From Streptomyces sp. NBC_01497 (GTDB lineage: Bacteria > Actinomycetota > Actinomycetes > Streptomycetales > Streptomycetaceae), in assembly GCF_036250695.1 (NCBI RefSeq), contig NZ_CP109427.1, forward strand, positions 6,696,001-6,760,000: a stretch of DNA of 64,000 bases. The letters are read 5' to 3'. The position numbers and the translations under genes were made by a program. Under the pieces are notes generated by a model. It was not told where the DNA came from. It made no database searches and was given only the letters and a program-made list of their open reading frames with translations. This document shows, in pieces, positions 1-7,775 of this stretch (position 1 is its first letter; the number at the start of each line of letters is the position of its first letter).

Positions 1-196
1 CGAACGGCTCGGGGTACCGGACGCCCGGCGCGGCGAAGATCACCTTCACGTAGTGGTCGGTGAACTCCCCGCACTGCAGGGAGGCCAGCCCCTCGCCGCC
101 GATCACGATCCGCACCATGTGCGGGGTGATGCGCTCGGTGCGCACGACGCGCGCCTCACGGGCCGTCGGTGCCTTACGGCGCGGTTCCTCCGCCAC
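1..196 (-). CDS. siderophore-interacting protein, N-terminal part (runs off window)
   Basis: Only the first 65 codons are present; the gene continues past base 1. The GTG at 194-196 opens a frame beginning MAEEPRRKAPTAREARVVRT and continuing RITPHMVRIVIGGEGL, the usual start of the FAD-binding domain of siderophore-interacting proteins (ViuB/SIP family). These cytoplasmic flavoproteins release iron from imported ferric siderophores by reduction. The NAD-binding half is outside the window, so the subfamily cannot be judged. A DtxR/IdeR-type iron box lies about 27 bp upstream, which fits iron-repressed expression. The call rests on the N-terminus and the iron box together. Confidence 0.75.
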   Translation of the reverse strand, partial: MAEEPRRKAPTAREARVVRTERITPHMVRIVIGGEGLASLQCGEFTDHYVKVIFAAPGVRYPEPF

Positions 197-222
197 GGCG
201 AAACTCCCTGGTCGATATCGGC

Positions 223-241
223 TTAGGCTTACCTAAGCTAA
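223..241 (-). promoter_or_regulatory. DtxR/IdeR/DmdR-type iron box
   Basis: The 19-mer TTAGGCTTACCTAAGCTAA read on the plus strand, or TTAGCTTAGGTAAGCCTAA on the minus strand, agrees at about 15 of 19 positions with the actinobacterial iron-box consensus TWAGGTTAGSCTWACCTWA. It lies immediately upstream of the siderophore-interacting protein start and just past the stop codon of the exonuclease gene. It is also an AT-rich island in very GC-rich DNA. Expected effect: repression of the minus-strand gene when Fe(II) is plentiful. Confidence 0.75.
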
Positions 242-245
242 CACC

Positions 246-1166
246 TCATCGGGCGAGGGTGGACAGGAGTCGCGTCAGCGACCCGCCGAGTCCCCACCGC
301 TCGGCCAGGGCGTCCAGCGCGGCCGGGTCGCGGGGTCGCACGGGCAGCGCGGTGTCGACGTCGGGCAGCGGCACGTCCAAGGCGACGCGTACGACCTGCG
401 GCGCGACGGCGATGTAGGGCCTTGCCTCGGCGAGGCGCTTGCGCTGGGAGGGGGTGAGCCTGGCGTGCGGGTCGTCGACCGCCGCCATGATCCCGGCGAG
501 GTCGCCGAACGCGTCGAGCAGTTTCGCCGCGGTCTTCTCCCCGATGCCGGGCACGCCGGGCAGTCCGTCGCTCGGGTCGCCGCGCAGCAGCGCCAGGTCC
601 ACGTAACCCGCCCCGGACACCCCGTACTTCTCGCGCAGCGCCGCCTCGTCGGTCAGCTGGAGAGTGCCGACGCCCTTGACGGGGTACAGCACGCGCACCC
701 CGCGCGCGTCGTCCACCAGCTGGTAGAGGTCCCGGTCGCCGGTGACGATGTCGACGGGGCCGGAGGCGCGCGCCGTGAACGTGCCGATCACGTCGTCCGC
801 CTCGTAGCGGTCGACGCCGACGCGGGCGATGCCCAGCGCGTCCAGGACGGCCTCGATCACCGGTACCTGCGGCGAGAGGGTGTCGGGGATCTCCTCGTCG
901 TCCGCCCCCTCGGTGTGCTCCTCGGCGACCCGGTGCGCCTTGTACGAGGGGATCAGGTCGACCCGCCACTGCGGGCGCCAGTCGGCGTCCATGCACGCGA
1001 CGAGGGAGTCGGGGTGGTGGTCCTGGACGAGCCGGGAGATGAAGTCGAGCAGGCCGCGTACGGCGTTGACCGGGGTGCCGTCCGGGGCCCGTACGGAGTC
1101 GGGCACGCCGAAGTACGCGCGGAAGTACAGGGAGGCGGTGTCGAGGAGCATCAGGCGTCGCGTCAC
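246..1166 (-). CDS. 5'-3' exonuclease (flap/PIN-like domain, Pol I N-terminal type)
   Basis: This 306-residue protein is the free-standing 5'-nuclease domain related to the N-terminus of DNA polymerase I. It begins RRLMLLDTASLYFRAYFG, the first acidic metal ligand of the family, continues with DRYEADDVIGT and VTGDRDLYQLV (further acidic ligands), and has the helix-hairpin-helix DPSDGLPGVPGIGEKTAAKLL. The frame is open upstream to 1364, but that stretch lacks family similarity. I therefore chose the GTG at 1164-1166; an ATG five codons later (1151) is equally possible. No clear ribosome-binding site is seen. The likely role is Okazaki-fragment or flap processing and repair. Confidence 0.87.
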   Translation of the reverse strand: MTRRLMLLDTASLYFRAYFGVPDSVRAPDGTPVNAVRGLLDFISRLVQDHHPDSLVACMDADWRPQWRVDLIPSYKAHRVAEEHTEGADDEEIPDTLSPQVPVIEAVLDALGIARVGVDRYEADDVIGTFTARASGPVDIVTGDRDLYQLVDDARGVRVLYPVKGVGTLQLTDEAALREKYGVSGAGYVDLALLRGDPSDGLPGVPGIGEKTAAKLLDAFGDLAGIMAAVDDPHARLTPSQRKRLAEARPYIAVAPQVVRVALDVPLPDVDTALPVRPRDPAALDALAERWGLGGSLTRLLSTLAR

Positions 1167-1281
1167 GTGGCAGATGATGCCGTAACCCCGTCGCGGGCGC
1201 AGACAGCCGCCGGCACGCGGCGGGTGGCGCGTCCCACGCATCCGAGATGTCCCGCGTGCAGCACCGACACGCCGAATTGAA

Positions 1282-1295
1282 GTGATGTAGATCAC
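1282..1295. promoter_or_regulatory. Crp/Fnr-type dyad upstream of the betaine transporter
   Basis: GTGATGTAGATCAC is a perfect dyad that also reads GTGA-N6-TCAC, the half-site layout of Crp-family operators. It lies in an AT-rich patch (about 1275-1315) in the divergent gap between the exonuclease and the betaine-transporter ATPase gene. TATAAG at 1312-1317 could be a -10 for the rightward operon. The assignment to Crp is inference from the motif. Confidence 0.4.
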
Positions 1296-1462
1296 ATAAT
1301 TGTTTGGTCTGTATAAGTGCGGGCAGGCGCCGATGCGGAGCGGACCGCCCCCCGGCTTCCCCATGCCGGATGCGGGCGGGCAAGCGGGCAGACCCCGTGC
1401 CGCTCCACGGCTCGCCCGGCGGGGGTGGCGAGCCGTTTTCCGGTTCGACTCGTGAGGTTTAT

Positions 1463-2617
1463 GTGTCCAGGCTGCAAGCCGAACACCTGTACAAGGTGTT
1501 CGGCAGACGACCAGATGAAGCTGTGACGAAGCTCCAGAGCGGTGCCGACCGTGAGGAGCTCCGCGCCGACGGGACGACGGCCGCCGTCATCGACGCATCC
1601 TTCACGGTCGAGCCGGGGCAGATCTTCGTGGTGATGGGCTTGTCGGGTTCCGGCAAGTCCACCCTGCTGCGGATGCTCAACGGACTGCTGGAACCGACCG
1701 CCGGCCGCGTCCTCTTCGACGGGGAGGACCTGACGGCCCTGTCCAAGGAGGGGCTCCGCGCCGTCCGGTCCAGCAAGATCAGCATGGTGTTCCAGCACTT
1801 CGCGCTCTTCCCGCACCGCAGCGTGCTGGAGAACGCCGCATACGGCCTGGAGGTCCAGGGCATGCCGCGCAAGCAGCGCGAGCAGCACGCCCGTGAGGCC
1901 CTGGAGATGACCGGCCTCGGCGGCTGGGAGAACTCCTGGCCCGACGAGCTTTCCGGCGGCATGCAGCAGCGCGTGGGCCTCGCCCGCGCCCTCGCCACGG
2001 ACGCGGACCTGCTCCTCATGGACGAGTCCTTCAGCGCGCTCGACCCGCTGATCAGGCGCGACATGCAGGACCAGCTGCTGACGCTGCAGAAGCGGCTCAA
2101 GAAGACGATCGTCTTCATCACGCACGACCTCAACGAGGCCATGCGCCTCGGCGACCGCATCGCCGTGATGAGGGACGGCAGGATCGTCCAGCAGGGTTCC
2201 GGGCAGGACATCCTCGTCACCCCCGCCAACGACTACGTGGCGTCCTTCACCCAGGACGTCGACCGGTCGCGCGTGCTCACGGCCGGCGCGATCATGGCCG
2301 AACCCGAGACCGCGTACGGCAGCCGGACGGACTCCGGCAAGGAGCTCCGCACGGCCGAGGACGTCCTCGGCGCGGCGCCCGCCACCGTCACCGAGGACAC
2401 GCCGATCATCGAGCTGTTCACGCCCTGCTCCACCAGCGCGGTGCCCGTCGCCGTCACCGGCGAGAACGGCCGGCTCGTGGGTGTCGTCCCGAGGGCGCGG
2501 CTGCTCGCCGTGCTCGGCGAGCCCATGACCCCGTCGGACGCAGCACCGGGGCCGGCCGCCGAGGGCGCCGCCACGGACAGCGACGCCACCACGGGCAAGG
2601 CGGTGGCCAGTGCCTAG
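1463..2617 (+). CDS. glycine betaine/proline ABC transporter ATP-binding protein (OpuAA/ProV)
   Basis: This 384-residue ATPase powers osmoprotectant uptake. Visible are Walker A GLSGSGKST, the ABC signature LSGGMQQRVGLARAL, Walker B DLLLMDESFSALDPL and the switch histidine in FITHDLNEAM. The family hallmark AEHLYKVFG is at the N-terminus. The C-terminal ~70 residues resemble a CBS domain (TSAVPVAVTGENGRLVGVV), as in OpuAA-type ATPases that sense ionic strength or nucleotides. The GTG at 1463 is preferred over the longer frame from 1304 because residues before SRLQAEHLYKVFG are not family-like and GAGG lies just upstream. It overlaps the permease gene by 8 bp, so the two are translationally coupled. 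Confidence 0.9.
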   Translation: MSRLQAEHLYKVFGRRPDEAVTKLQSGADREELRADGTTAAVIDASFTVEPGQIFVVMGLSGSGKSTLLRMLNGLLEPTAGRVLFDGEDLTALSKEGLRAVRSSKISMVFQHFALFPHRSVLENAAYGLEVQGMPRKQREQHAREALEMTGLGGWENSWPDELSGGMQQRVGLARALATDADLLLMDESFSALDPLIRRDMQDQLLTLQKRLKKTIVFITHDLNEAMRLGDRIAVMRDGRIVQQGSGQDILVTPANDYVASFTQDVDRSRVLTAGAIMAEPETAYGSRTDSGKELRTAEDVLGAAPATVTEDTPIIELFTPCSTSAVPVAVTGENGRLVGVVPRARLLAVLGEPMTPSDAAPGPAAEGAATDSDATTGKAVASA

Positions 2618-5258
2618 GCTTCCCTTGGGCGACTGGGTGGACAGTGCGGTCAACTGGCTCCAGAACAACCTCGCCTGGCTGTTCGACGCCGTCTCCTGGC
2701 TCGTCAACCACCTCTACGACTGGATCTTCGACGTCCTGTCGGCTCCCCAGCCGCTGCTGCTCGCGGGCATCCTCGCCGTCATCGCCTGGTGGCTGCGGAG
2801 CCTGTCCGCCGGTGTGCTCGCCTTCATCGGCTTCGCACTGATCGACTCCATCGAGTTGTGGGACCACTCGATGCAGACGCTCTCGCTGGTCCTGGTGGCC
2901 ACGGTCCTGACCCTGGTGATCGGGGTGCCACTGGGCATCTGGGCCGCCCGGTCCAAGACCGTCAGCTCGGTCTTCCGGCCGGTCCTCGACTTCATGCAGA
3001 CCATGCCCGCCATGGTCTACCTGATCCCCGGCGTCATCTTCTTCGGCGTCGGCGTCGTGCCCGGCATCATCGCGACCATCGTGTTCGCGCTGCCGCCCGG
3101 CGTCCGCATGACCGAGCTGGGCATCCGGCAGGTCGACGAAGAACTGGTGGAGGCGGCCGACGCGTTCGGTACGCCGCCGCGCCAGACGCTGCTCCGCGTC
3201 CAGCTCCCGCTCGCCATGCAGACGATCATGGCCGGTGTCACGCAGAACGTGATGCTCGGACTGTCCATGGTGGTCATCGCTGGCATGGTCGGCGGTGGCG
3301 GCCTCGGTGGCGACGTCTTCCAGGCCATCGGCAACGTGAACATCGGCCTCGGCTTCGAGGCCGGCATCTCGATCGTCATCCTCGCCATCTACCTGGACCG
3401 GATGACCGGCGCGCTGGGCCAGCAGGTCTCGCCGCTCGGCCGGCGCACCCTCGCCAAGGCCCGTGAGATGGCCAGCGGCGTCACCGGCATGAAGCTCTGG
3501 AACCACCGGCCGCAGCCCGTCGTGGCGCTCGTCGGCGTGGTGGTCCTGGCACTGGCGGCCGGCGGCCTCGGCCTGTTCGGCGGCTCCACGTCCGACTCCA
3601 CGTCCACCACGGCGGGCTCCGCCGAGAACGTGGGACACGGCAAGTCGGTGAGCATCGGCTACATCCCGTGGGACGAGGGCATCGCGTCCACGTACCTGTG
3701 GCAGGAGATGCTCCAGGAGCGCGGCTACAAGGTCAACGTCAAGCAGTACGACGCGGGCGCCCTCTACCAGGGCGAGGCCAACGGCCAGATCGACCTGCAG
3801 ACCGACTCCTGGCTGCCCACCACGCACGCCGCGTACTGGAAGAAGTACGGCAGCAAGCTCGACGACATGGGCAAGTGGTACGACCAGACGTCGCTGGAGG
3901 TCTCGGTCCCCAGTTACGTCAAGGGCGTCAAGACCATGGCGGACCTCAAGGGGAAGGCCTCGGAGTTCGGCGGCCGGATCATCGGCATCGAGCCCAGCGC
4001 CGGCGAGATGGGCCTGCTCAAGACCAAGGTGCTCAAGGCGTACGGGCTAGACAAGGAGTACCAGGTCACCGACGGCTCCACGCCGAGCATGCTGTCCGAG
4101 CTCAAGCGCGACTACGCGCAGAAGAAGCCGGTCGCGGTCGTCCTGTGGTCGCCGCACTGGGCCTACAGCACGTACAAGCTCACCAAGCTCGCCGACCCCA
4201 AGAACGCCTGGGGCAAGGGCGACAGCATCCACATGCTCACCCGTAAGGGCTTCGCCCAGGACAACCCGGCCGTCGGGAACTGGCTGAAGAACTTCAAGAT
4301 GAGCGAGAGCCAGCTCGGCAGCCTTGAGGCGCAGATCCAGAAGTCCGGTACGGGCCACGAGCTCGAAGCGGTCAAGACGTGGCTCAAGGCCAATCCGGGC
4401 CTCGTCGACAAGTGGGCTCCCGTACCCAAGAAGGACAAGTCGGTCCAGGCGGCCGTCGCCAAGGAGGCCGCCCGCCCGATCAACGTCGCGTGGTTCCCGT
4501 GGGACGAGGACGTCGCCGCCACCTACCTGTGGAAAGAGGTCCTCGCCAAGCGCGGCTACACGATGAACCTCAAGCAGTTCGACGTGGGACCGATGTACAC
4601 CGCCCTGGCCAGGGGGCAGCTGGACGTCCAGTTCGACGGCTGGCTGCCGTACACGCAGAAGCCGTACTGGGACAAGTACCACAACGATCTGACCAAGATC
4701 GGCTACTGGTACGGGCCGACCTCGCTGGAGGTCGCGGTGCCCAGCTACGTCAAGGGCGTCAAGAGCTACTCCGACCTCAAGGGCAAGGGCAAGGAGTTCG
4801 GCAACCGGATCATCGGGATCGAGCCGGGCACCGAGGAGATGAACCTTCTCAAGAACAAGGTCCTGCCGACGTACGGCGTCGACAAGGAGTACAAGGTCGT
4901 CGACGGTTCGACGCCCGGCATGCTGTCCGAGCTCAAGCGTGACTACGCGCAGAAGAAGCCGGTCGCGGTCGTCCTGTGGTCGCCGCACTGGGCCTACAGC
5001 ACGTACAAGCTCACCAAGCTCGCCGACCCGCAGAAGGCGTTCGGGACCGGCGACCAGCTGACGACGGTGGCCAGCAAGAAGTTCCCCCGGCAGTACCCGC
5101 AGCTGACCAAGTGGCTGAAGGACTTCAAGATGTCCGAGTCCGAGCTCGGCAGCCTGGAGAGCCAGATCAAGAAGGCCGGCACGGGGCACGAGGAGGACGC
5201 CGTCAAGGCGTGGATGAACAAGAACCCCGGCATCGTGGACAAGATGGCCCCGATGTAG
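2610..5258 (+). CDS. betaine ABC transporter permease fused to two tandem substrate-binding domains
   Basis: This 882-residue protein combines three parts. Residues 1-~290 are a ProW/OpuAB permease with several membrane spans and the EAA-type loop VDEELVEAADAFGTPPRQTL. An extra membrane span follows at about 303-325 (VVALVGVVVLALAAGGLGLF). Two OpuAC-type binding domains then follow (about 345-605 and 625-880), each starting with VxxxxxPWDE and each holding SWLP/GWLP and WSPHWAYSTYKLTKLADP segments with the aromatic residues expected for a betaine cage. Permease-binding protein fusions are known for OpuA; two binding domains per chain is less usual and would give four per dimeric transporter. 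The domains share a 112-bp near-identical DNA block. Confidence 0.9.
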   Translation: MPRLPLGDWVDSAVNWLQNNLAWLFDAVSWLVNHLYDWIFDVLSAPQPLLLAGILAVIAWWLRSLSAGVLAFIGFALIDSIELWDHSMQTLSLVLVATVLTLVIGVPLGIWAARSKTVSSVFRPVLDFMQTMPAMVYLIPGVIFFGVGVVPGIIATIVFALPPGVRMTELGIRQVDEELVEAADAFGTPPRQTLLRVQLPLAMQTIMAGVTQNVMLGLSMVVIAGMVGGGGLGGDVFQAIGNVNIGLGFEAGISIVILAIYLDRMTGALGQQVSPLGRRTLAKAREMASGVTGMKLWNHRPQPVVALVGVVVLALAAGGLGLFGGSTSDSTSTTAGSAENVGHGKSVSIGYIPWDEGIASTYLWQEMLQERGYKVNVKQYDAGALYQGEANGQIDLQTDSWLPTTHAAYWKKYGSKLDDMGKWYDQTSLEVSVPSYVKGVKTMADLKGKASEFGGRIIGIEPSAGEMGLLKTKVLKAYGLDKEYQVTDGSTPSMLSELKRDYAQKKPVAVVLWSPHWAYSTYKLTKLADPKNAWGKGDSIHMLTRKGFAQDNPAVGNWLKNFKMSESQLGSLEAQIQKSGTGHELEAVKTWLKANPGLVDKWAPVPKKDKSVQAAVAKEAARPINVAWFPWDEDVAATYLWKEVLAKRGYTMNLKQFDVGPMYTALARGQLDVQFDGWLPYTQKPYWDKYHNDLTKIGYWYGPTSLEVAVPSYVKGVKSYSDLKGKGKEFGNRIIGIEPGTEEMNLLKNKVLPTYGVDKEYKVVDGSTPGMLSELKRDYAQKKPVAVVLWSPHWAYSTYKLTKLADPQKAFGTGDQLTTVASKKFPRQYPQLTKWLKDFKMSESELGSLESQIKKAGTGHEEDAVKAWMNKNPGIVDKMAPM
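4087..4198 (+). repeat. intragenic direct repeat, copy 1 (partner at 4918-5029)
   Basis: By eye these 112 bp match 4918-5029 with a single mismatch (C at 4109 versus T at 4940), an offset of 831 bp or exactly 277 codons. The block encodes SMLSELKRDYAQKKPVAVV and WSPHWAYSTYKLTKLAD. The rest of the two binding domains is clearly more diverged, so this block looks homogenised by gene conversion or under strong codon-level constraint. Confidence 0.9.
4918..5029 (+). repeat. intragenic direct repeat, copy 2
   Basis: This is the second copy of the 112-bp block, in the second substrate-binding domain of the betaine permease fusion. It differs from copy 1 at one synonymous position (CGC versus CGT). 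Confidence 0.9.
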
Positions 5259-5299
5259 CGGGAGCGGCCGGACCGGCGGGTCCGGGCGCGCGGCAGTAC

Positions 5300-5332
5300 G
5301 GATCCGGCGGACCCCTCGGGGCCGCCGGATCC
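5300..5332 (+). terminator. hairpin terminator after the betaine transporter operon
   Basis: GGATCCGGCGG (5300-5310) pairs perfectly with CCGCCGGATCC (5322-5332). The 11-nt loop contains a further CCCC/GGGG pairing. It lies about 40 bp past the permease stop codon. There is no T-run, as is usual for Streptomyces hairpin terminators. Confidence 0.7.
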
Positions 5333-5464
5333 GCCGTCTCCCAGGAGCCCCGCGAGGCGCGACGGCCCCGGCGCGTACGGGGCCCCGGGGAACGCAGCGT
5401 CGGGGCCTGAGCACGACCTGTGACGGGCGTCACCCTTCGTCCGGTTCCCTATCGGCTCCGGAGG

Positions 5465-5477
5465 GACAAGTCTTGTC
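5465..5477. promoter_or_regulatory. 13-bp dyad upstream of the XRE-cupin gene, candidate autoregulatory operator
   Basis: GACAAG-T-CTTGTC is a perfect inverted repeat about 50 bp before the start of the XRE-cupin regulator gene. XRE-family regulators often bind such short palindromes in their own promoters. The link is inference from position. Confidence 0.4.
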
Positions 5478-5527
5478 AGGGCGTCACCTCTGAGAAGATG
5501 GCGGTCCGGCCGGGAGGGAGCCCAGAC

Positions 5528-6088
5528 ATGGACGACAAGGAAGCGCTCAGGGTGGGCGCCGCCGTCCGCAGGCGGCGCAGGTCCCTGGGGCTGACGCTGG
5601 CGGCGGTCGCCGCCCGCAGCGGGCTCTCCGTACCGTTCCTCAGCCAGATCGAGAACGAGCGCGCCCGCCCCAGCACGCGTTCCCTGGAGCGGGTCGCCGA
5701 CGCGCTGGAGACGACGCCGGCCGCGCTGCGCGCCGCCGCGGACTCCGCGCGCACCGTCGACGTCGTGCGGGGCGACGGCGACGCGGGCCCTCCCGCGCCC
5801 GGCGCCCGCCGGGTCGTGCGCGGCGGGCACCAGCTCGGTGCCAAGGAGTACACCGGCGAGCAGGACACCGGCCGCGAGTACCAGCACCGCAACGACGAGA
5901 TCATGTACATCGCGGACGGTGCCGCCGAGGTCGAGGCCGAGGGCCGGGCCTACCGGCTGGAGCGCGGGGACACGCTCTACCTGTCCGGCGGTGTACGGCA
6001 CCGCTGGCGCACCACCGAACCCGGCACGCGCATCCTGGTCGTCGCCGTCGCCGAACACATCGACGCGACCTTCGACCGGGACCGCTGA
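5528..6088 (+). CDS. XRE-family regulator with cupin domain
   Basis: This 186-residue DNA-binding protein has an N-terminal HTH_3 domain (about residues 8-64, VGAAVRRRRRSLGLTLAAVA and SGLSVPFLSQIENERARPS). A cupin_2 beta-barrel covers about 100-180 (EYQHRNDEIMYIADG, LERGDTLYLSGGVRHRWRT). The ATG at 5528 follows a good GGGAGGG Shine-Dalgarno sequence; the frame is open further upstream without homology. This architecture is that of PuuR and similar regulators, where the cupin senses a small metabolite. The gamma-glutamyl amine genes lie downstream, so a role in that pathway is possible but unproven. A dyad at 5465-5477 may be its operator. Confidence 0.85.
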   Translation: MDDKEALRVGAAVRRRRRSLGLTLAAVAARSGLSVPFLSQIENERARPSTRSLERVADALETTPAALRAAADSARTVDVVRGDGDAGPPAPGARRVVRGGHQLGAKEYTGEQDTGREYQHRNDEIMYIADGAAEVEAEGRAYRLERGDTLYLSGGVRHRWRTTEPGTRILVVAVAEHIDATFDRDR

Positions 6089-6101
6089 GCGGCCGCCCGT
6101 G

Positions 6102-6869
6102 ATGGCCGCCCGAACGCACGCGAACCCCGGGCCGCGCGCCGTACGCCCCCGCGTCGTCTCCCTCGTCCCCTCGCTGACCGAGGCGCTCGCGGTGAGCGGC
6201 GCCGGGCTGCTCGTGGGGGCGACCGACTGGTGCGTGCGCCCCGCGGGCCTCGACGTCGCCCGGATCGGCGGCACCAAGAACCCCGATGTCGCCGCCGTCC
6301 TCGCACTGCGCCCCGATCTGGTGGTCGCCAACGAGGAGGAGAACCGCGCCGCCGACCTCGACGCCCTGCGGGCGGGCGGTGCGGAGGTGCTGGTCACCGA
6401 GGTCAGGACGCTGGAGCAGGCGTTCGCCGAACTGGACCGCGTCCTGGTGGACGGCTGCGGGCTCGCGGCACCGCCGCCCTGGCTCGCCCGGGCCCGGGCC
6501 GCCTGGGACGCCGTCCCCCCGCCGGGCGTCCCCCGGCGCGCGGTCGTCCCGGTGTGGCGCAGGCCCTGGATGGTGCTCGGCCGCGACACCTTCGCCGGGG
6601 ACCTGCTCGCCCGCCTGGGGGTGTCCAACGTCTACGGGGACCACACCGAGCGCTACCCGCGCGTGCCGCTGGACGACCTGGTGGCCGCGGGCGCGGATCT
6701 CGTCGTACTGCCGGACGAGCCGTACCGGTTCACGGCCGACGACGGACCCGAGGCGTTCCCGGGGCTGCCGTCCGCCCTGGTCGACGGGCGCATGCTGACC
6801 TGGTACGGGCCGTCGCTGGTGGTGGCGCCCGACGCGCTGCGGGCGGCGTTGGGGGCCGGGTGCGGCTGA
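6102..6869 (+). CDS. BtuF-like helical-backbone metal receptor, apparently cytoplasmic
   Basis: The 255-residue product matches the class III periplasmic-binding fold of BtuF/FhuD proteins. Visible are PRVVSLVPSLTEAL near the start, VGATDWCVRP, IGGTKNPDVAAVLALRPDLVVANEEENR, and a C-terminal LVVLPDEPYRF. There is no signal peptide or lipobox, so unlike true vitamin B12 or siderophore receptors it should stay in the cytoplasm. Many short actinobacterial homologues share this trait and their role is unclear. Starts at GTG 6099 or ATG 6102 are both possible. It follows the XRE-cupin gene by about 13 bp and is probably co-transcribed with it. No permease or ATPase partner is adjacent. Confidence 0.75.
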   Translation: MAARTHANPGPRAVRPRVVSLVPSLTEALAVSGAGLLVGATDWCVRPAGLDVARIGGTKNPDVAAVLALRPDLVVANEEENRAADLDALRAGGAEVLVTEVRTLEQAFAELDRVLVDGCGLAAPPPWLARARAAWDAVPPPGVPRRAVVPVWRRPWMVLGRDTFAGDLLARLGVSNVYGDHTERYPRVPLDDLVAAGADLVVLPDEPYRFTADDGPEAFPGLPSALVDGRMLTWYGPSLVVAPDALRAALGAGCG

Positions 6870-7027
6870 CCGCCGGCGCGCCGGGCGTCGCCAGGGGCTG
6901 GGCGCGCCGGTGGGCAGGGCGTCCCGAGGGGTGAGGGCGCGGCAGGACCTGTTTCGCGCTGTGTCCGCCGCATCCGGCCCCTCGGCCGTGCTGTGTCAGC
7001 CGCGCCCGGCCCTCGACCGGCGGTGCG

Positions 7028-7732
7028 TCAACCGACCGGGTGTGACGGGTGGTCCGCGGCCGCGCGGACGAAGTCGGCCATCACGCGCGTGTCGTCCGCC
7101 ATCTCGGGATGCCACTGCACACCGAGGACCCAGCGCCTGCCCGCCAGTTCGACCGCCTCGACCGTGCCGTCGGCGGCCACCGCGCACACCGTGAGGCCGT
7201 CGCCGAGCCGTTCCACCGACTGGTGGTGCTGGCTCGGCACGCCGAACTCCTCGGGTACGAGCGCCGCGTAGCGCGTGCCCGGCAGCGGGGTGACCGGGTG
7301 CGCGCCGAACTGCCCCGCGACCGTGCCGACATGGCCCTCGACGTGCTGCACGAGCGTGCCGCCGAGCGCCACGTTCAGCAACTGCAGACCCCGGCAGATG
7401 CCGAGCAGCGGTGTGTCCGCCGCGAGCGCCGCGTCGATCAGTGCCAGCTCCCACGCGTCGCGCTCCGGCGCGGGCGGCCCGGTGCGCGGGTGCCTCCGCG
7501 CCCCGTACCGCCCGGGTTCGACGTCGGGCCCGCCCGCGATCACCACGCCGTCGAGCCGCGCGAGGACCGCCGGCGCGGTGGCCGGGTCGCCGGGCGGGAG
7601 CATCACGGCGAGGCCCCCGGACCGCTGGACGAGCCCGGGGTAGCCGAGCGGCAGCAGGGCGGCGGGCATCCGCCAGGGGCCCCAGGCGGCCGAGTCCTCC
7701 CGGTAGGTGCTGATGCCGATCAGCGGTGTCAT
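7028..7732 (-). CDS. class I glutamine amidotransferase-like gamma-glutamyl hydrolase (PuuD-like, peptidase C26)
   Basis: This 234-residue protein has the C26 triad: Cys113 in LLGICRGLQLLN, and His208 and Glu210 in GVQWHPE. The N-terminus MTPLIGISTYR is typical of PuuD, which cleaves gamma-glutamyl-GABA. Here it neighbours a GlnA4-like synthetase and an aldehyde dehydrogenase, so it probably removes the glutamyl group in the last step of a gamma-glutamylated amine pathway. The gene is transcribed leftward together with the FadR-type regulator gene, with a 43-bp gap. The true substrate is not shown by the sequence. Confidence 0.85.
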   Translation of the reverse strand: MTPLIGISTYREDSAAWGPWRMPAALLPLGYPGLVQRSGGLAVMLPPGDPATAPAVLARLDGVVIAGGPDVEPGRYGARRHPRTGPPAPERDAWELALIDAALAADTPLLGICRGLQLLNVALGGTLVQHVEGHVGTVAGQFGAHPVTPLPGTRYAALVPEEFGVPSQHHQSVERLGDGLTVCAVAADGTVEAVELAGRRWVLGVQWHPEMADDTRVMADFVRAAADHPSHPVG

Positions 7733-7775
7733 CTTGTCTCCTCGCCGGCCGCCCCGCGGCCAAAGGTCGTCATGG

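Noticed and set aside
1304..1462. Longer N-terminus for the betaine-transporter ATPase
   Set aside because: These 53 residues are not ATPase-like and begin in the AT-rich promoter patch; the GTG at 1463 fits the family start.
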